The notes below the pieces were generated by a model that saw only the letters and a program-made list of their open reading frames with translations, did not search any database and was not told where the DNA came from. Positions 35,298 to 46,292 of a DNA stretch of 64,000 nt are shown here, one piece after another. Within the stretch, counting starts at the first letter, position 1. Every line of letters starts with the position of its first letter. The DNA lies in contig ML679959.1 of the NCBI GenBank assembly GCA_007922225.1, positions 27,756,540 to 27,820,539 of the forward strand, written 5' to 3'. A program made the translations under genes and the position numbers. This stretch comes from Emydura subglobosa (taxonomy: Eukaryota; Chordata; Testudines; Chelidae).

Positions 35298-36397
35298 ATT
35301 CTCAGAGTGCAGCGAAGGAAGGCTATCACGCTTGGCAGGCCTGTGTTTTGTTGATCTGATTTCAAAAGGCAGGTCCTCAACTGCGGTGGAATAGTAATAG
35401 GGGCGGCTGGGAGTGCAATGGGGATTTCTGTGTTCTCCTGATCCTGGGGCTGCTCCATGCTGTCCTGACCCCCCAGAGCACCTGGAAAGCTGCTGTAACC
35501 TGCACTAACCTTCATCTGTGGGTCATGGTGGGACGCTGGTCATGCACCGCTGTGTGCTGATGCAGCCGTGCAAGGCTGTCTGGCACGTGGTTGAGGAGGA
35601 TGGTCAAAATGCACAGCTTTTTTAGCTGCCGTTTGTCCAGAGCAAATGCTTTGGTATCTTTCATGTCGTTTGAAAATGAAAAGCAACGAGAAAAAAAATG
35701 AAGCCAAGCCCCAGAGCTCCTGAACAGCGCTTCAAGGGAGCACAGTGCAGCAGCTGTAGAGTTTGATTTCAATGGAGAAAAGTCCGTTCTTCTTATCGTC
35801 CCCGAGCTCGGTGGAGTCCATTCTTCTTGGGATGACAGAGGCTGAATCAACTCTGTGATAATTCCATAAGGCAGGCAGGGTCCGCTTTGTCTGCCCTGTT
35901 TTGAATCCGATCCCTGATGATCTTTGCCCGTTGGGGTCTCTTGTGTGTCAATTCCAGCTAGCCCCACTTTCAGGCGTCCCCCCTGAACCAGGAGGTGCGG
36001 TGGCAGCTCATGGCTCTGCCATTCAAGGTTCCCAGTCCAGTTCAAATATCGCCCCGGCCCTTCGAGGATGGAGCTCCGGCCCAGATGCCACAGTTAGGTG
36101 CCTCTTTCCTTGGCGGGGGGCGGGAGGGGGGTGATTTTCCTCTTCAGCCACAACCTCTCCTCTGGGACTTGCATGGGGAGATGCGTTGAGGCGCTCGGCA
36201 GCGAGACATGTTGGGGATCTTTTAGGGAGGTCGCCTAGTGTGAAACCTGAAGATAATTGTTGGGGCCTCTGATCCAGAAGGAAAATAATACTTTAGCCTT
36301 CTCCCCTCTGCCTTCCTTCTGAGGCTCCCCAAGGGGATTAAAAACATTAATCGAGGAAAACTCAGAACCCTCCCCCATCAATGAGGCATGTCACCTA
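35298..36397. other. unannotated sequence
   Basis: No gene. The 177-codon minus-strand frame (35512-36045) has no domain that I can see. G-run near 36114-36130. Confidence 0.45.
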
Positions 36398-36540
36398 CCC
36401 ATTGCACTGATGAGGAAAAGAATTGGGGAGGTGAGAGAGAAGAAGTGACTTGCTCAAGGTCACGCGTGAAGTCCCAGGCACAGATGGGAAATCGAACTCA
36501 GTTGCTGCCAGATCTCTAACCACCAGGCAATGCTTCCCCA
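36398..36540 (-). repeat. MIR-type SINE, antisense
   Basis: 'cccattgcactgatgaggaa', 'gaagtgacttgctcaaggtc', 'acagatgggaaatcgaactc' and 'gatctctaaccaccaggcaa': antisense core through to the tRNA-like head. Confidence 0.82.
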
Positions 36541-37084
36541 GCATGAGCTACGCAAGGGGGGAAACCGGCCGCCTGCTTTGAATGGCATGAAAGGGAGGCG
36601 TCTAGCCGTGGAGTTCAGCTCTGCTCCGGCACCTCTGGAGATGGCTGAAAAACGGGGGAGGACGTCGTGATTGTTTTTCTTTTGTAAATCCCCCGCTTTC
36701 CTGCCTTTTCACATTTCAGAATTGAAGAGCTCAGGGATCCTATGCCCCTTTCCTGCAATAGCTACTGGAGTGGCCTTTGGCATGCGCCAGTGTGACCTCA
36801 CATGCTGAGATGATTGGCTGGTGTCCGGGCTAATTGGATGGCCTGATGTCAAAGTCCCACGAGCTGAATTTGTTGGTGGTATGGCCAAGCCTAGATAGAA
36901 TTTGTCCTTTAGCCAAAAATTAAAGTTAAGCAGTAGATATTTGATGTTGGTCCATGAATCTGTGTGTGTGACGGGACAGGTGGCCTAATAGCAATTCACA
37001 AAAAGGGAAATAGGGAATTTTCTTTGGGGTTAGCAAGACAGACACATTTCTTTTGTCTCTTTAGTCTAATGAGATTTTTTCCTT
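36541..37084. other. unannotated sequence
   Basis: Nothing recognised. The right part may belong to the CR1 that ends at 37192 but is too diverged to say. Confidence 0.35.
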
Positions 37085-37192
37085 TGAAGGAAAACCGGTT
37101 CGAATCTCACCTGTGCTGACGGCAGGATGTGCGGGTTAGGCGAGATGACCCTGGTGCTACCTTCTTAACCTTTATGTTCTGTGATTCTATGA
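37085..37192 (+). mobile_element. CR1 3' end
   Basis: 'gcgagatgaccctggtgcta', 'ccttcttaacctttatgttc' and a terminal 'tgtgattctatga', the CR1 terminal octamer style. Short, 5'-truncated. Confidence 0.72.
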
Positions 37193-37444
37193 CTCAGCCC
37201 TTACATTCATTGAGTACCAAGGGCAGTACTGAAAACCCAAGGTCCTGTCTTCCCTGATCTGGTGTTAGACCCCAGAGATGCCTTTCTTAAGAGGAAATGG
37301 TTTGCTTGATTGTTTGTGGCCGCCGTTTTCTGTCCTGCCTTTGTTGTCTCCCAAGTGGTTGCAGTCCACCACACCAGAGGTGGCTGCATTTCAGCACTGC
37401 TGTGTGTATAGAGTTGGTGAAATGCTTTGGAATGAAAAGGCTTT

Positions 37445-37757
37445 ATGGGCAAAATTTTCAAAAGTGCCGGAGGCCCAGATATTTAAAGGTATTTAGGTGT
37501 TGCTGTGCTCAGTGGTGCAATACCTGTCTCATTTTCAAAAGTGATTTAGGCAGTGGGATTTTGGCTCCTAAGTGCCTAAATCCCTTTTGAAAATGAGATT
37601 TAGGCTCCTAAATCAGTTGGGCTTTGCAATGCCGAGCACAGGAAGGCCTAAATACCTTTAAAAATCTGGGCCAGAGTGACTTAGCAGTCAAATCTCCTGA
37701 CTTGTGACGGCACCGTGGCCCTAAGTAGTTTAAGTGCTTTTGAAAATTTTGCCCCAT
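37445..37757. mobile_element. outer MITE of a nested pair
   Basis: The left end 'atgggcaaaattttcaaaag' and the reverse complement of the right end 'atggggcaaaattttcaaaa' are almost identical. Outer sequence stops near 37470 after 'aaagtgccgg' and resumes near 37674 with 'agagtgacttagcag'. Confidence 0.8.
37473..37673. mobile_element. inner palindromic MITE
   Basis: A near-perfect foldback. 'ggcccagatatttaaaggta' and 'tttaggtgttgctgtgctca' on the left are answered by 'gccgagcacaggaaggccta' and 'aataccttta...ctgggcc' on the right, and 'cattttcaaaagtgatttag' is answered by 'aaatcccttttgaaaatgag'. Both arms together span about 200 bp. No coding capacity. Confidence 0.82.
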
Positions 37758-38144
37758 GTAAATATCTCTTGTTATTTGCCCCACTTTCTCCCTTCTTCAT
37801 CAGGAATACGAAGTACTGGGAACATCCATCTGCTGTGGGTGACCAGGAGAGCTGGCTGAAAAATTTTGGAATTCAGAATTTTGATGACTTTTTTTTTCAT
37901 TAGAATTTTTGACAGAAACCAAAATTTTGGATTAAAAAAAAAAAAAAAAGTCACGTTAGACGTTCTTTTTTCCATCCAGCTGCAGTGAGAAGCCACAGAA
38001 AGGAGGACGAGTGAGTTTTTCCTGTGCTGAAATGCTCAGACTAATATTTTGGTTTCTTGCGAGCAGTTGATCGATTTCTGTTGATTTCCAGCTTTAAAAA
38101 AACCACACCAAACCAGCTGTGCAGGTTTTGCTGTAGCTCCACCA
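37758..38144. other. AT-rich, MITE-like remains
   Basis: 37850-37960 has 'ctgaaaaattttggaattca' and 'tttttgacagaaaccaaaat' around T and A runs (A at 37934-37949), similar to the AT-rich foldback at 42.6 kb but without clear ends. Confidence 0.45.
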
Positions 38145-38182
38145 TGAATCTGATCCAGTTCAGCCCGTTGATTTTAATGGCC
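38145..38182. mobile_element. MITE fragment
   Basis: 'tgaatctgatccagttcagc', then 'ccgttgattttaatggcc': half of a 'gatccaaagcccattgaagtcaatgg'-type foldback. Confidence 0.5.
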
Positions 38183-38219
38183 TTCGCACCGGGCCCATTC
38201 CTGACAAGGGTGCTCCGAT

Positions 38220-38400
38220 GTTGAGCGTATCTGGTAGAGTCTGAAGAGCGAGGTTCTGTTCTTGACTCTGCCGCTGACCTGCTGCGTGACCTTGAGTTGA
38301 TCACTGCCCCTCTCTGTGCCACACTGACACTGGTTGTAAAGCGGGAGTAAATGCGAACAGGCCTTTGAGAAATGCATTGAGACCTTCCTGCAGATGAAAA
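38220..38400 (+). repeat. MIR-type SINE, diverged
   Basis: 'gagcgaggttctgttcttga', 'gctgcgtgaccttgagttga' and 'aggcctttgagaaatgcatt' keep head, core and tail order. Confidence 0.72.
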
Positions 38401-38513
38401 GTTCAATATGTAGCAAAGGCTCAGATATCACCCATGGTGCTAGCGCTGTTGTGTCTTTGCTCCCCGCCCCCACTTTTGTCTGCATGAAATGCAATGATCA
38501 TTTTCGGTAGAAA

Positions 38514-38599
38514 GGGCCTAATCCTGATGTAAATCAGCATAGTGCTGTTAATGTCGATGGCTCTATACTGATTTACCCCAGCCGAGGATCTGATCCAGT
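38514..38599. mobile_element. foldback MITE
   Basis: The left end 'gggcctaatcctgatgtaaa' plus tcagcatag, and the reverse complement of the right end 'ggatcagatcctcggctggg' plus gtaaatcagtatag. It is a palindrome of about 86 bp of the 'gatcctcagctggtgtaaatc' kind. Confidence 0.82.
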
Positions 38600-39894
38600 A
38601 TTGCAGAAACGACCCCCAATCGTTCATAACTTCCTAACGTTCCTTCACTTCTCCACAAACCTCAAATAAATAAAGCCAGGAAATATTTGGAGTGGGGAAG
38701 GACACAAGGTCAGAGCTGGTGTATACAGTGTTCCCGTGTCCGTCCGCTAGCCGGTCAGTTCGGAGCTGTGTGCTCTGAGAAGGAAAGGGGAGCAGCTGCT
38801 GCAGCCTGGAGAGGAATTGTCTTTTTAGGACCTGTCAGGCGACCAGCTTGCCTTTGTTAGGTTGTTTCCTCTCCACCCCACCAAGTGCTTTTGATCGGAA
38901 AGAGCCGCCCCTCAGATCTGACAGGTTTTGTGGGAAGGGTAAGCAGCTCATGTGGTTCTTGCTAGTCCGCCCCCCTCCCTTTAAATCCCTGCCTTCTCTG
39001 ACCACCCCAAAAACACTGGTGGCTCCAGAGAAGTTCCAGGCATGTTAGTCGCTTTTCTTGCAGGACACTGAATTGCTTTTCTTGGCTGAACGACACGTTT
39101 TGCTACTCGGGGGGGTGGAAGAAAGGAGGCAGGGGGGACTGGGAAGGAGCAAAGAAATCTTGCACCTTATGGCAAACCGCTTTTGCACTAAACCTTCCAA
39201 CCCGAGGGGATTTTGCTGCAGTTTTTTTTAAAGTTGTCATAGCTGTTTTTAATCCCTGTCCATAATAAAGTCACACAGTGTTAACACAGACAGAAGGCTA
39301 GCTACAGCTGCAGATGGGCTGCATGTGCTGCTTTTTATTCGGGGCTCTTACGGATGAGGGCAGAACTCTTTTTTCCTCCAATGGCTTCCTGAAAATCCTA
39401 CCCACATTTATTTAGATGCCTAGCTCTGTGCTGAGGAGCATAAATAGGAATCCGAAGGTGCAAAGTTTTGAGCAATTAAGTCTCTCAACCTCCTGTGAGG
39501 GAGGTCTGGGATATACAGGGAATGCTTCAGCCTTCACTCAAATGCATCCAGCTCTGGGGTAGCATTCAGTGATAGTGTCACAGCGCATAGCAACATTACA
39601 AAATGATGTAGGACATCAAGTAAAGAATATTGTTAGCCATTTAAACTACAGGATAGCACGTTTACATTGGTGGAAAGTAAATTACCTGCGGTGGAATTTG
39701 ACAGGTCCTTACATTCCATCTTCCCAAATGGCTAACACTGCTGCTCCGTTGCAAAGTACAAGGGGATTTTTAATGACCACTATTTTCATCCAAGAGACAG
39801 CACGCAACCCCCTATCTCCATGAGGGAGCGTTGGCTCCGCCTTGATCTGGAACGAAGAGTGCTCAGACTGATTCACTCATACCACTTCCTCCTA
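38600..39894. other. unannotated sequence
   Basis: No gene. 39560-39800 holds 'gggatttttaatgaccacta' and 'ccaagagacagca', which recall a vertebrate repeat of unknown name to me. Frames under 90 codons. Confidence 0.4.
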
Positions 39895-40378
39895 CACCTC
39901 CGTTTTCGTCGGAAGAGAGATTGGAAAAATGGGGATTGTTTACCTTGGCAAGGAGACAACGAAAAGGGCCCAGGATAAAAGTATATCAAAGAAAGGATGG
40001 CCTACAGAGGGGAGATCGGGAGCATCTGTTCTCCTGTCTCATGCTACAAGAGCAAGGATTCAGTGTGTGATTCCGCTGTGGAATTCATTGCCACAGAAAG
40101 CTGTTGAGGTCAAGAATATGAGATGCAAAAGGGGTCGGACACTTAGATGGCTAGCAAGTATATCCAGAGGTATCGTAATTAATGACCACAAAAATGCTTG
40201 CAGGGATATTAAACTCGTTCTTCAGAGCTTAAGCCAATTTCTAACGATTGGAGACAAGAAAGAGACCTAATGTGGTGGCAGATTAATCCCACATCTGCCA
40301 CCGTAGAGTTCCTTCACCTTCATCAAAGGTAGACAGACATTGGGTCTGATCCAGTCTAGCAAGTCCTCTGTTCTTGGA
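39895..40378 (+). mobile_element. CR1-like LINE 3' part, third subtype
   Basis: 'gtggaattcattgccacaga', 'aagctgttgaggtcaagaat', 'cttagatggctagcaagtat', 'ccaatttctaacgattggag' and 'gggtctgatccagtctagca', ending 'aagtcctctgttctt'. The order matches the 3' region of a CR1 group distinct from the copies at 22 and 63 kb. A 113-codon frame (39929-40270) runs through it but reads past the normal CR1 stop and is not evidence of function. Confidence 0.78.
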
Positions 40379-42235
40379 GATTTCTCATCTTCATTCTGGA
40401 CAGATCCAACCTGCCTTAATTTAGGATTTCACATAGGAAAGTGATCTGACTGTTGGTTTCTGCGGTAACTGAGGAATAAGCAGCAGGAGGAGAGGACTTC
40501 GGCAACAACCAAGATCTTTTTTTTCAGATCCCTTGTAAGAACTGAGGGGAACTATGGTAGTAAAATAGGGAAAATCAGGTCAATTATAGCATTGTTTCTG
40601 TGGTGACTGTCCCCGACCAGAGCTTTCCCGTGGGATGCCTGCTGCTCTTTGAGCCTGACAGACCCCAGATTCAATTTTTACGCCTCCAAGTTTGTCACCA
40701 CTGACTTCTACTGGACAGAATGGGACCTGACCGCTGTGTGTCCATGGGCCTACACTGCTAACTATTCATGGAGATTTTATTTTAGTCCCAGTCCAGGAGG
40801 ATTGTCCTTGTAGAACAGGGACGGTCTAAGGTCTCTCCCTTCCGTTGCTGTGAAGTACTGAGGGGCGGTAGGGATGCAGTGTAGTTATGACTGAGAAGCC
40901 AAAGGTGGCCATGAGCTTGTTACAATGTGATCCAGTTGCTATTTTTGAAATCTGGGTGCCGAAAACACTCTGCACCTCTGAAATAGCATCGACAGACATA
41001 AAAATAGGGATAGCCAAGGATTCCAGCTCCCCAGGGAAAGGAACATCCTAATCCAAGGATCTGAATCTCTAATCCATGACCCACGCGCCTAGTTATCGTA
41101 GAGTCCTGTGTGTATAAGCTATCTGGAGTTTAATGGTCATTTAATACCTGCCAGCCAGGGCAGCATCCCTTTAAGGCTATATCCATGGCCGTTAAGTTTG
41201 CAAGCTGCACAGCCCCTTTGATGAATACTCTGTGTGCGTGTACATGTCTCTCTGCATGAAGTCTTGTTAACCCATCCCTGGCTTAGCGAAAGCTTTGCCG
41301 TCCCTGCACGCCAGCGCTTGGCTGCTGGGTGAGCCATTCCTCAGTGCATTAGTTCCAGCCTTTTCCTAGATGGATTTGCTGGAAATCCAGAAGCGTTCAG
41401 CAGGCAGGGCTCTGCTCCACGACCCGGCCTGCTGTGCTCAGCTCTGTGTACGGCAAAGAAAAGGAAGAGGACAAGGGAGCACAGCTTGAATACCAGACAT
41501 ACGATACATTCCTCAGGACTGCATGTTTGGAGCTGGCTTTCCCCAGAAAACGGCCTCTCTGCTGCCATTAATTCAGAACATGAGCTGTGTAATGCTGAGA
41601 GGGAAGCCAATGTTCCGAGCGCTGGCCCCAGGAAATGCATGTTGTCATATGTAAGTTCATTTATTTTCTTTTTGGGCTAGGCTGTCCTGCAGAGTAGCTC
41701 TGCTTGCATCCTTAATTCTGTTGTCTCGCCTCCCTTAAAAATCAATCTGATTTGTCATCCCCCTTTAAATTATATTTCCCCAGAACAGCCTCTTCCTGTT
41801 GGTGGGGGGTGAAGAAGAGAGACAATCCAGCGGTGACATCAGTCCTGATCTAACTCGAATCTTCCTTTGCTTAGGCACTGAGCTTGCAAACCCTTGACTA
41901 ACCTCACACTTGTGACTAATTCGGTTGAGCTCAGCAAACGGATTGGATGTGTGCATAAGTATTTGCAGCGTCCAGGCCTGAATTGGCAGGCCCAGGCATT
42001 GGATGCGCCGTGCAGGAATAGAGACTGGGTGGGGGTGTCCAATCCGCATCCTAAAGTACAAACCCAGATCCAGACTTTCCCGGCGTTCTGGGAATTGGAT
42101 GTAATTGGACGTGTCACTTCGCAGTCTTAGATGCTGCCAAACACAGGTTGGGGCCACTTGAAAGGAAGATGTTCGGAACCTGCTGTATTTCTGCACGTGT
42201 TGCTCATGCTCACAGGGCAGCTGTCCCGTTGTTGT
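40379..42235. other. unannotated sequence
   Basis: No gene. 41740-42130 contains 'gcaggcccaggcattggatg' and 'aacccagatccagactttcc', possibly a repeat I cannot name; overlapping frames of 143, 92 and 78 codons there are on different strands. Confidence 0.4.
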
Positions 42236-42345
42236 TGTTGTTATAATAATGATTTTATTGTGGTAGCACGCAAAACCTTCAGATAGGGTTCCCGTTGTTC
42301 TGGATGCTGTACAGACAGAGAGAAGAGAGATTCCTGTCTGAAAGG
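42236..42345 (-). repeat. SINE tail, antisense
   Basis: Begins with 'gttgttataataatgatttt' (microsatellite-like end), then 'attgtggtagcacgcaaaac', 'ctggatgctgtacagaca' and 'gattcctgtctgaaaggctc'. Same tail subtype as 60636. Confidence 0.65.
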
Positions 42346-42618
42346 CTCGAGAAAAGGTTCTGTGATAGCATTCTTGGGTCCTACTGCCGGCCCAGCTGGA
42401 CTGATCAGAGGTAAGGGGCAGAGCAGACCTCGGGATCTGACTCTTCCTTGTGCAGAGACTTCTCTTGTGGACATTTCCAAAGTACCACTGAATTTTCTGC
42501 AGTCAGATTTGCACCCATGTCTCCTTTTCTGAATATCCACTAGAGTTGTTCTCCTGGCTGGCTGCAGGACGTTTTTCACAGGTCTCTAAGAACATACTTA
42601 GGTATCTGTCTTCACCGT

Positions 42619-42940
42619 TAGACCTGGCTGAATTTTTTTTTCTTTTTAGATTGGGAAAAAATATGTCAAAATGATTTCTATTTTTCAAGTTCCATCCACA
42701 TTTTCATTTTTTGGAAATATTTCACAATTTTTTTTTATCAAAACGGTTACTGACCTGGCTCTCCATTTTTTATTAGATGAAAAATGTTAATATTTTTAAA
42801 ACATTTTTTGTCAAAATTGCTTTAAAAAATGAACATTGTTGAAAAAGTCAACTTTTTTTGAGCAAAATTTGTCTTTTCCCCCCCAAAAGGGCTTTTTTGA
42901 TGATTTTTTTTTTTAAACTAAAATGTGAAACCAGCTCAAA
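42619..42940. mobile_element. AT-rich foldback element
   Basis: The left 'tagacctggctgaatttttt' and the right '...gtgaaaccagctcaaat' (reverse complement 'atttgagctggtttcac') share a 'agctgg/cctggct' end. Between them are many self-complementary blocks ('gaaaaatgttaatattttta', 'aaattgctttaaaaaatgaa'). A second 'gacctggctctcc' at 42752 suggests a second, nested end. Confidence 0.68.
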
Positions 42941-43727
42941 TTGCCATGGGATGGGAGTCTGTAGAAAACAGATCTCTAGTGGCTCTAATGAGGCCTAATG
43001 TGAAGATGAAGTTGCTATTTAACTCCAAACGTTCCTTTCTGCTAATCTTTCCACCGCCCTTCCCTATTTCTTAAATGGCCTGTGAAAGCACTCGAGGGAT
43101 TAGAAGTCTGTAGCGGTGTCTCGATCCCACTTGTTACCATGCTTCACTTTCACCTTGTACCACATCACTTTGTTCTCCATGGTTGTTTTCTGTATCAAAC
43201 CAAGCATGCTGTTAGGCATCTGAATAGTAGCTCCTCTGGGCCATGTTATAATAGGATGTTTCATTATGACAGGTTCCAACAGCGCATGGAGGCAAAGACC
43301 TTTTACACACACAGCAAAAAAAAAAAAAGCAACAAACATGCATTGCTCAGATCTTTGCGCCTCTCTCTTATTAAACGTGTGTCTGTGTCTGTCTTTCATA
43401 AGTTGTATTTTGCAGCAACTGCTGGAAATTATCCAGAGAAGCTAATAGAGGGTTTTGTGACAGTAGACGAAAGAAGAATGAAAGTCAAATTCAGATTAAT
43501 GAAAGCTTCCATCACATGCCCTTGATACCTCTACTCCCCAACTGGAGTTGTTTAGAAGCAAGTGAAGTAAAGGAAATTTTACCTTCCAGATGTGCAGGCT
43601 TCAAAGTTATCCTCCCTTTGAATGTGTGGCAAAGCCTTTAGTTCTCCAGAGTCAGGTGTGGGTGTGAAAGAGAATATTTTTGAATTGTTAGTAGGACAGG
43701 ACTGAGAAAAAGAGACTCCTTCACCGT
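42941..43727. other. unannotated sequence
   Basis: A 147-codon plus-strand frame (43082-43525) lies here. It has a lysine stretch from an A-run at 43315-43328 and no domain that I recognise. I treat it as chance. Confidence 0.45.
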
Positions 43728-43877
43728 GGCTCTGATTCAGTGAACCACTTAAGCACATGCTTAATGTTAATTAAGCACATTCTTGATGCTTTGCCAAATC
43801 TGGGTTTCAATGATGCTCTTAGAGCCTGATCCAGTCGAATGACGCTCATTGATTTTAGTGGTTTTGGATCAGCCCTT
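43728..43877. mobile_element. two adjacent MITE remnants
   Basis: 43728-43802 has 'ggctctgattcagtgaacca', 'cttaagcacatgcttaatg' and 'gatgctttgccaaatctggg'; 43822-43877 has 'agagcctgatccagtcgaat' and 'tagtggttttggatcagccc'. Both look like halves of known foldback types. Confidence 0.68.
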
Positions 43878-43896
43878 TAGATCTTAGGAGGGTGAT

Positions 43897-44165
43897 GAGA
43901 CTCAGGACTCTTGAGTTCTATTGCTGATGCTGTCACTTTCTGTGGCCTTTGGCTAGATTGCTTCCAGGCTGACTTTCAAATGGTGCAGGCACCAGCTGTG
44001 TGTGCACAGTTACAACTGTGCGTGCTGTCGTATGCACTTCATGTGCTTGCAGTTGTGTATCAGACATCGGGAAAAGTCACACCTTAGGTCTCTGTGTCTT
44101 ATTTCCGCTGGCTGCAAGATGGGAATAAAACTTAACTCCCATGGTCACTGTTCTGAGGTCAAAAA
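43897..44165 (+). repeat. SINE split by foreign sequence
   Basis: 'gactcaggactcttgagttc' and 'tattgctgatgctgtcactt' (head) then, after about 43965-44085 of unrelated sequence, 'aggtctctgtgtcttatttc' and 'ctgcaagatgggaataaaac' (core). The inserted part has 'gactttcaaatggtgcaggc', MITE-like. Confidence 0.65.
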
Positions 44166-44198
44166 TCTACTAGAACTGGTGCAAGATGGAAAAAAAAA

Positions 44199-44276
44199 AT
44201 AGCTGGCAAATATTTTTGCGAAACTTCGATTATTTTTTTATCCAAAATGTTTTTCTTGGCAAAAATTTCCAACCAA
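44199..44276. mobile_element. AT-rich foldback fragment
   Basis: 'tagctggcaaatatttttgc' and 'ttggcaaaaatttccaacca' recall the ends of the 42.6 kb element. Confidence 0.5.
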
Positions 44277-44339
44277 CACACAAATATGTCCATCGCTATC
44301 CCACAGTGGTGTCAGAGATATTGCATGTGTCTCCTAAAC

Positions 44340-44415
44340 ACAGTGAAATCCTGTGATGCTGCTATTTATGTTGCAGGACGGCCCTAAAGGCCCTCACCGA
44401 GATCGGGGCTCTTTA
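44340..44415 (-). repeat. SINE tail fragment, antisense
   Basis: 'gctatttatgttgcaggacg', 'gccctaaaggccctcaccga' and 'gatcggggctctttatta': the antisense end of the second SINE subtype. Confidence 0.6.
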
Positions 44416-44624
44416 TTATTGAGGATTTTTGCAAAGCAGATATAGGGAATTACTTCAGAGCGTTCTGTATTCCCATCGCTTTAACCATCAGTCATGGATA
44501 TTTTTTTTTGGTGAGCATAACAGGTCAGTTGTTACTAAAATGCTACGTTTATTTATTAGTATATTTTAATACTACTTTTCATTGAAGGGATTTAAACTGC
44601 TCAAACCGTGGGATAGGAATACAT

Positions 44625-44760
44625 TGTATCCATTTTACCAGTGGGGAAACCGAGGCACAGAGGTTCCCAGCAGTTCATTGGCCACGTAGGGCACAAAAGC
44701 AAGGTGTCCTGACTGTGCCGCCATCTGCTCTAACGTCTGAAATCTGTGCCTCCGGGTGGT
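44625..44760 (-). repeat. MIR-type SINE core, antisense
   Basis: 'tatccattttaccagtgggg', 'aaaccgaggcacagaggttc' and 'gtcctgactgtgccgccatc': antisense core and head. Confidence 0.72.
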
Positions 44761-45401
44761 AGGTTTTATTCTTCCTTTTAACAGCAGCCCTTTGACTTGC
44801 CCAGTTGCTTAGCCCAGAGAGTGGCTTTATAATGGAAATGGAGGACAGGAAGCCAGTCCTCTTCCATGTCAGTGTCCTCAAAATGCCGAACATCCAACAG
44901 CCAGGTACATGGGAGTGAGAACGTCCCTGGACCTTGGTGGACTTGCCAGCAATGGTGGGGTTGTCCTTTCACAAAGCTGAATCCTTCCTTCTATGGCTGA
45001 GGCACGAACTAGCTTTTCTTCGCCAGCAGGTGGGCCCTCTGGCTTTCCTCCTACTGGCATTGTTTTCACCAAACCCACTCACTGTCCACGGGTGGCTTCA
45101 TTTCCTCAAGCGCCTCTTGCATTCTGTCCGGGCAGTCAGATGGGTATACAGGTTGCAGGATGTTCTGCTCTTGCTTCCTTTCTCTGATTTGCAGGCTTCC
45201 CCTTCCAAGCCCCAGCGTTAGAGAGTCAGTGGTGCTTTCCTTTCCATGCAGCTCCCTTCCGTTTCTGAAAGGGGGGCAGGCAGGGATGGACTGTACTGGT
45301 AATCTGATTTCAGTTCCCACAGGCTCCGTGAGACCATGGCTGATAATGCATAAAGCTTCACGGCAGCTTGTCGAAGGGTGCAAGGGCTACGTGTGACAGG
45401 A
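44761..45401. other. unannotated sequence
   Basis: Nothing recognised; frames up to 105 codons on both strands cover the same bases. Confidence 0.4.
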
Positions 45402-45640
45402 GTGCAGGAATTCTTAACCTGGGTCACAACCACCCTGCTCTTCCCATATTGCTAAATGGCGGGAGGGTGGATTCCAGGGGGTCCTCGTATGGAAAAGGGA
45501 GCAGGGGTGGTGCTAGCAGGAATATTTTTGGGATGCCCCACAACACATCATAAAAAGCAAATAGGGGGCCCCCTTGGAGCCCTAAGCAATTACGTAATGT
45601 CCTTATGCCTAGTGCTGGCTCCGAAAAAGAGAGTCTCTTC
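45402..45640 (+). mobile_element. hAT-like (Charlie-type) end and body fragment
   Basis: Begins 'gtgcaggaattcttaacctg' then ggtcacaaccaccc, like the 'cagnggttcttaacctgggt' end of Charlie elements. The body 'gctaaatggcgggagggtgg' fits. No second end seen, so the right limit is a guess. Confidence 0.5.
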
Positions 45641-46003
45641 CCCACTCCCTGGGGTCCAACTGGTTTACCTGGTGACATTAATGGTTGTAGGGCAATGTGC
45701 CAGGCAAGGCAGAGTGGTGAAAAGGGCACCATAGACTGTAGAGAGACGCAAGAGGCCGTGCTCGTACTCTCGAGAGCACAGAGTCAGCGAGAGACGCGGT
45801 TCACCCTCGCTCTGTGTGGGTGTTGACTGGTTTCCGGCAGGTGTTGCGTGCTGCTGGGATTGGGAACAGCGCTTAAAATCTGTTTGAGACAATTGCAGGG
45901 CAAAATAGGGAGGGAGGACATTCCCATGGCTGACCCCCCCCATGAGCTGGGGTGAGCTCTGTTCCCACCGACACCCTGTGTGAATGTGAACAAGTCACTG
46001 AGG

Positions 46004-46292
46004 GTCTGATTTTCAGCACATCCGAGCACCTGCTTCTAATATAACCTAATCTGGCCTTTATTACTGCAGTATCTGAGTGCCTCGCAATCTGCAGTGTGTT
46101 TATCTTCCCACTGTGAAGCAGGGCGGTGCCATTATCCCCATTGTACAGATGGGAACTGAGGCACAGACAGAAGTTTGTGGCAGAGCAGGGGATTGAACTT
46201 GGGTCTCCCAAATCCTGGACATGCCTTCTTGGGAGCACCCCCTAGACTTCAGCTGGCCCGGCGGGTGCTCAGCACACATGGAAAATCAGGCT
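46004..46292. mobile_element. MITE interrupted by an antisense SINE
   Basis: The left arm 'tctgattttcagcacatccg' then agcacctgc, and the right arm 'cggcgggtgctcagcacaca' then tggaaaatcagg, are inverted relatives. Between them (about 46050-46235) lies a SINE. Same foldback family as 3512-3604. Confidence 0.72.
46060..46235 (-). repeat. SINE inside a MITE, antisense
   Basis: 'tattactgcagtatctgagt', 'gtgccattatccccattgta', 'cagatgggaactgaggcaca' and 'gggattgaacttgggtctcc' run tail to core to antisense B box in order. Confidence 0.85.

Noticed and set aside
35512..36045. 177-codon minus-strand frame
   Set aside because: No motif, no splice or promoter context, and other frames open over the same bases.
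39929..40270. 113-codon plus-strand frame within a CR1 end
   Set aside because: It is not in the CR1 protein's frame pattern and corresponds to the 3' untranslated region of that subtype.
43082..43525. 147-codon plus-strand frame
   Set aside because: Reads through an A-run; no domain, no neighbours.
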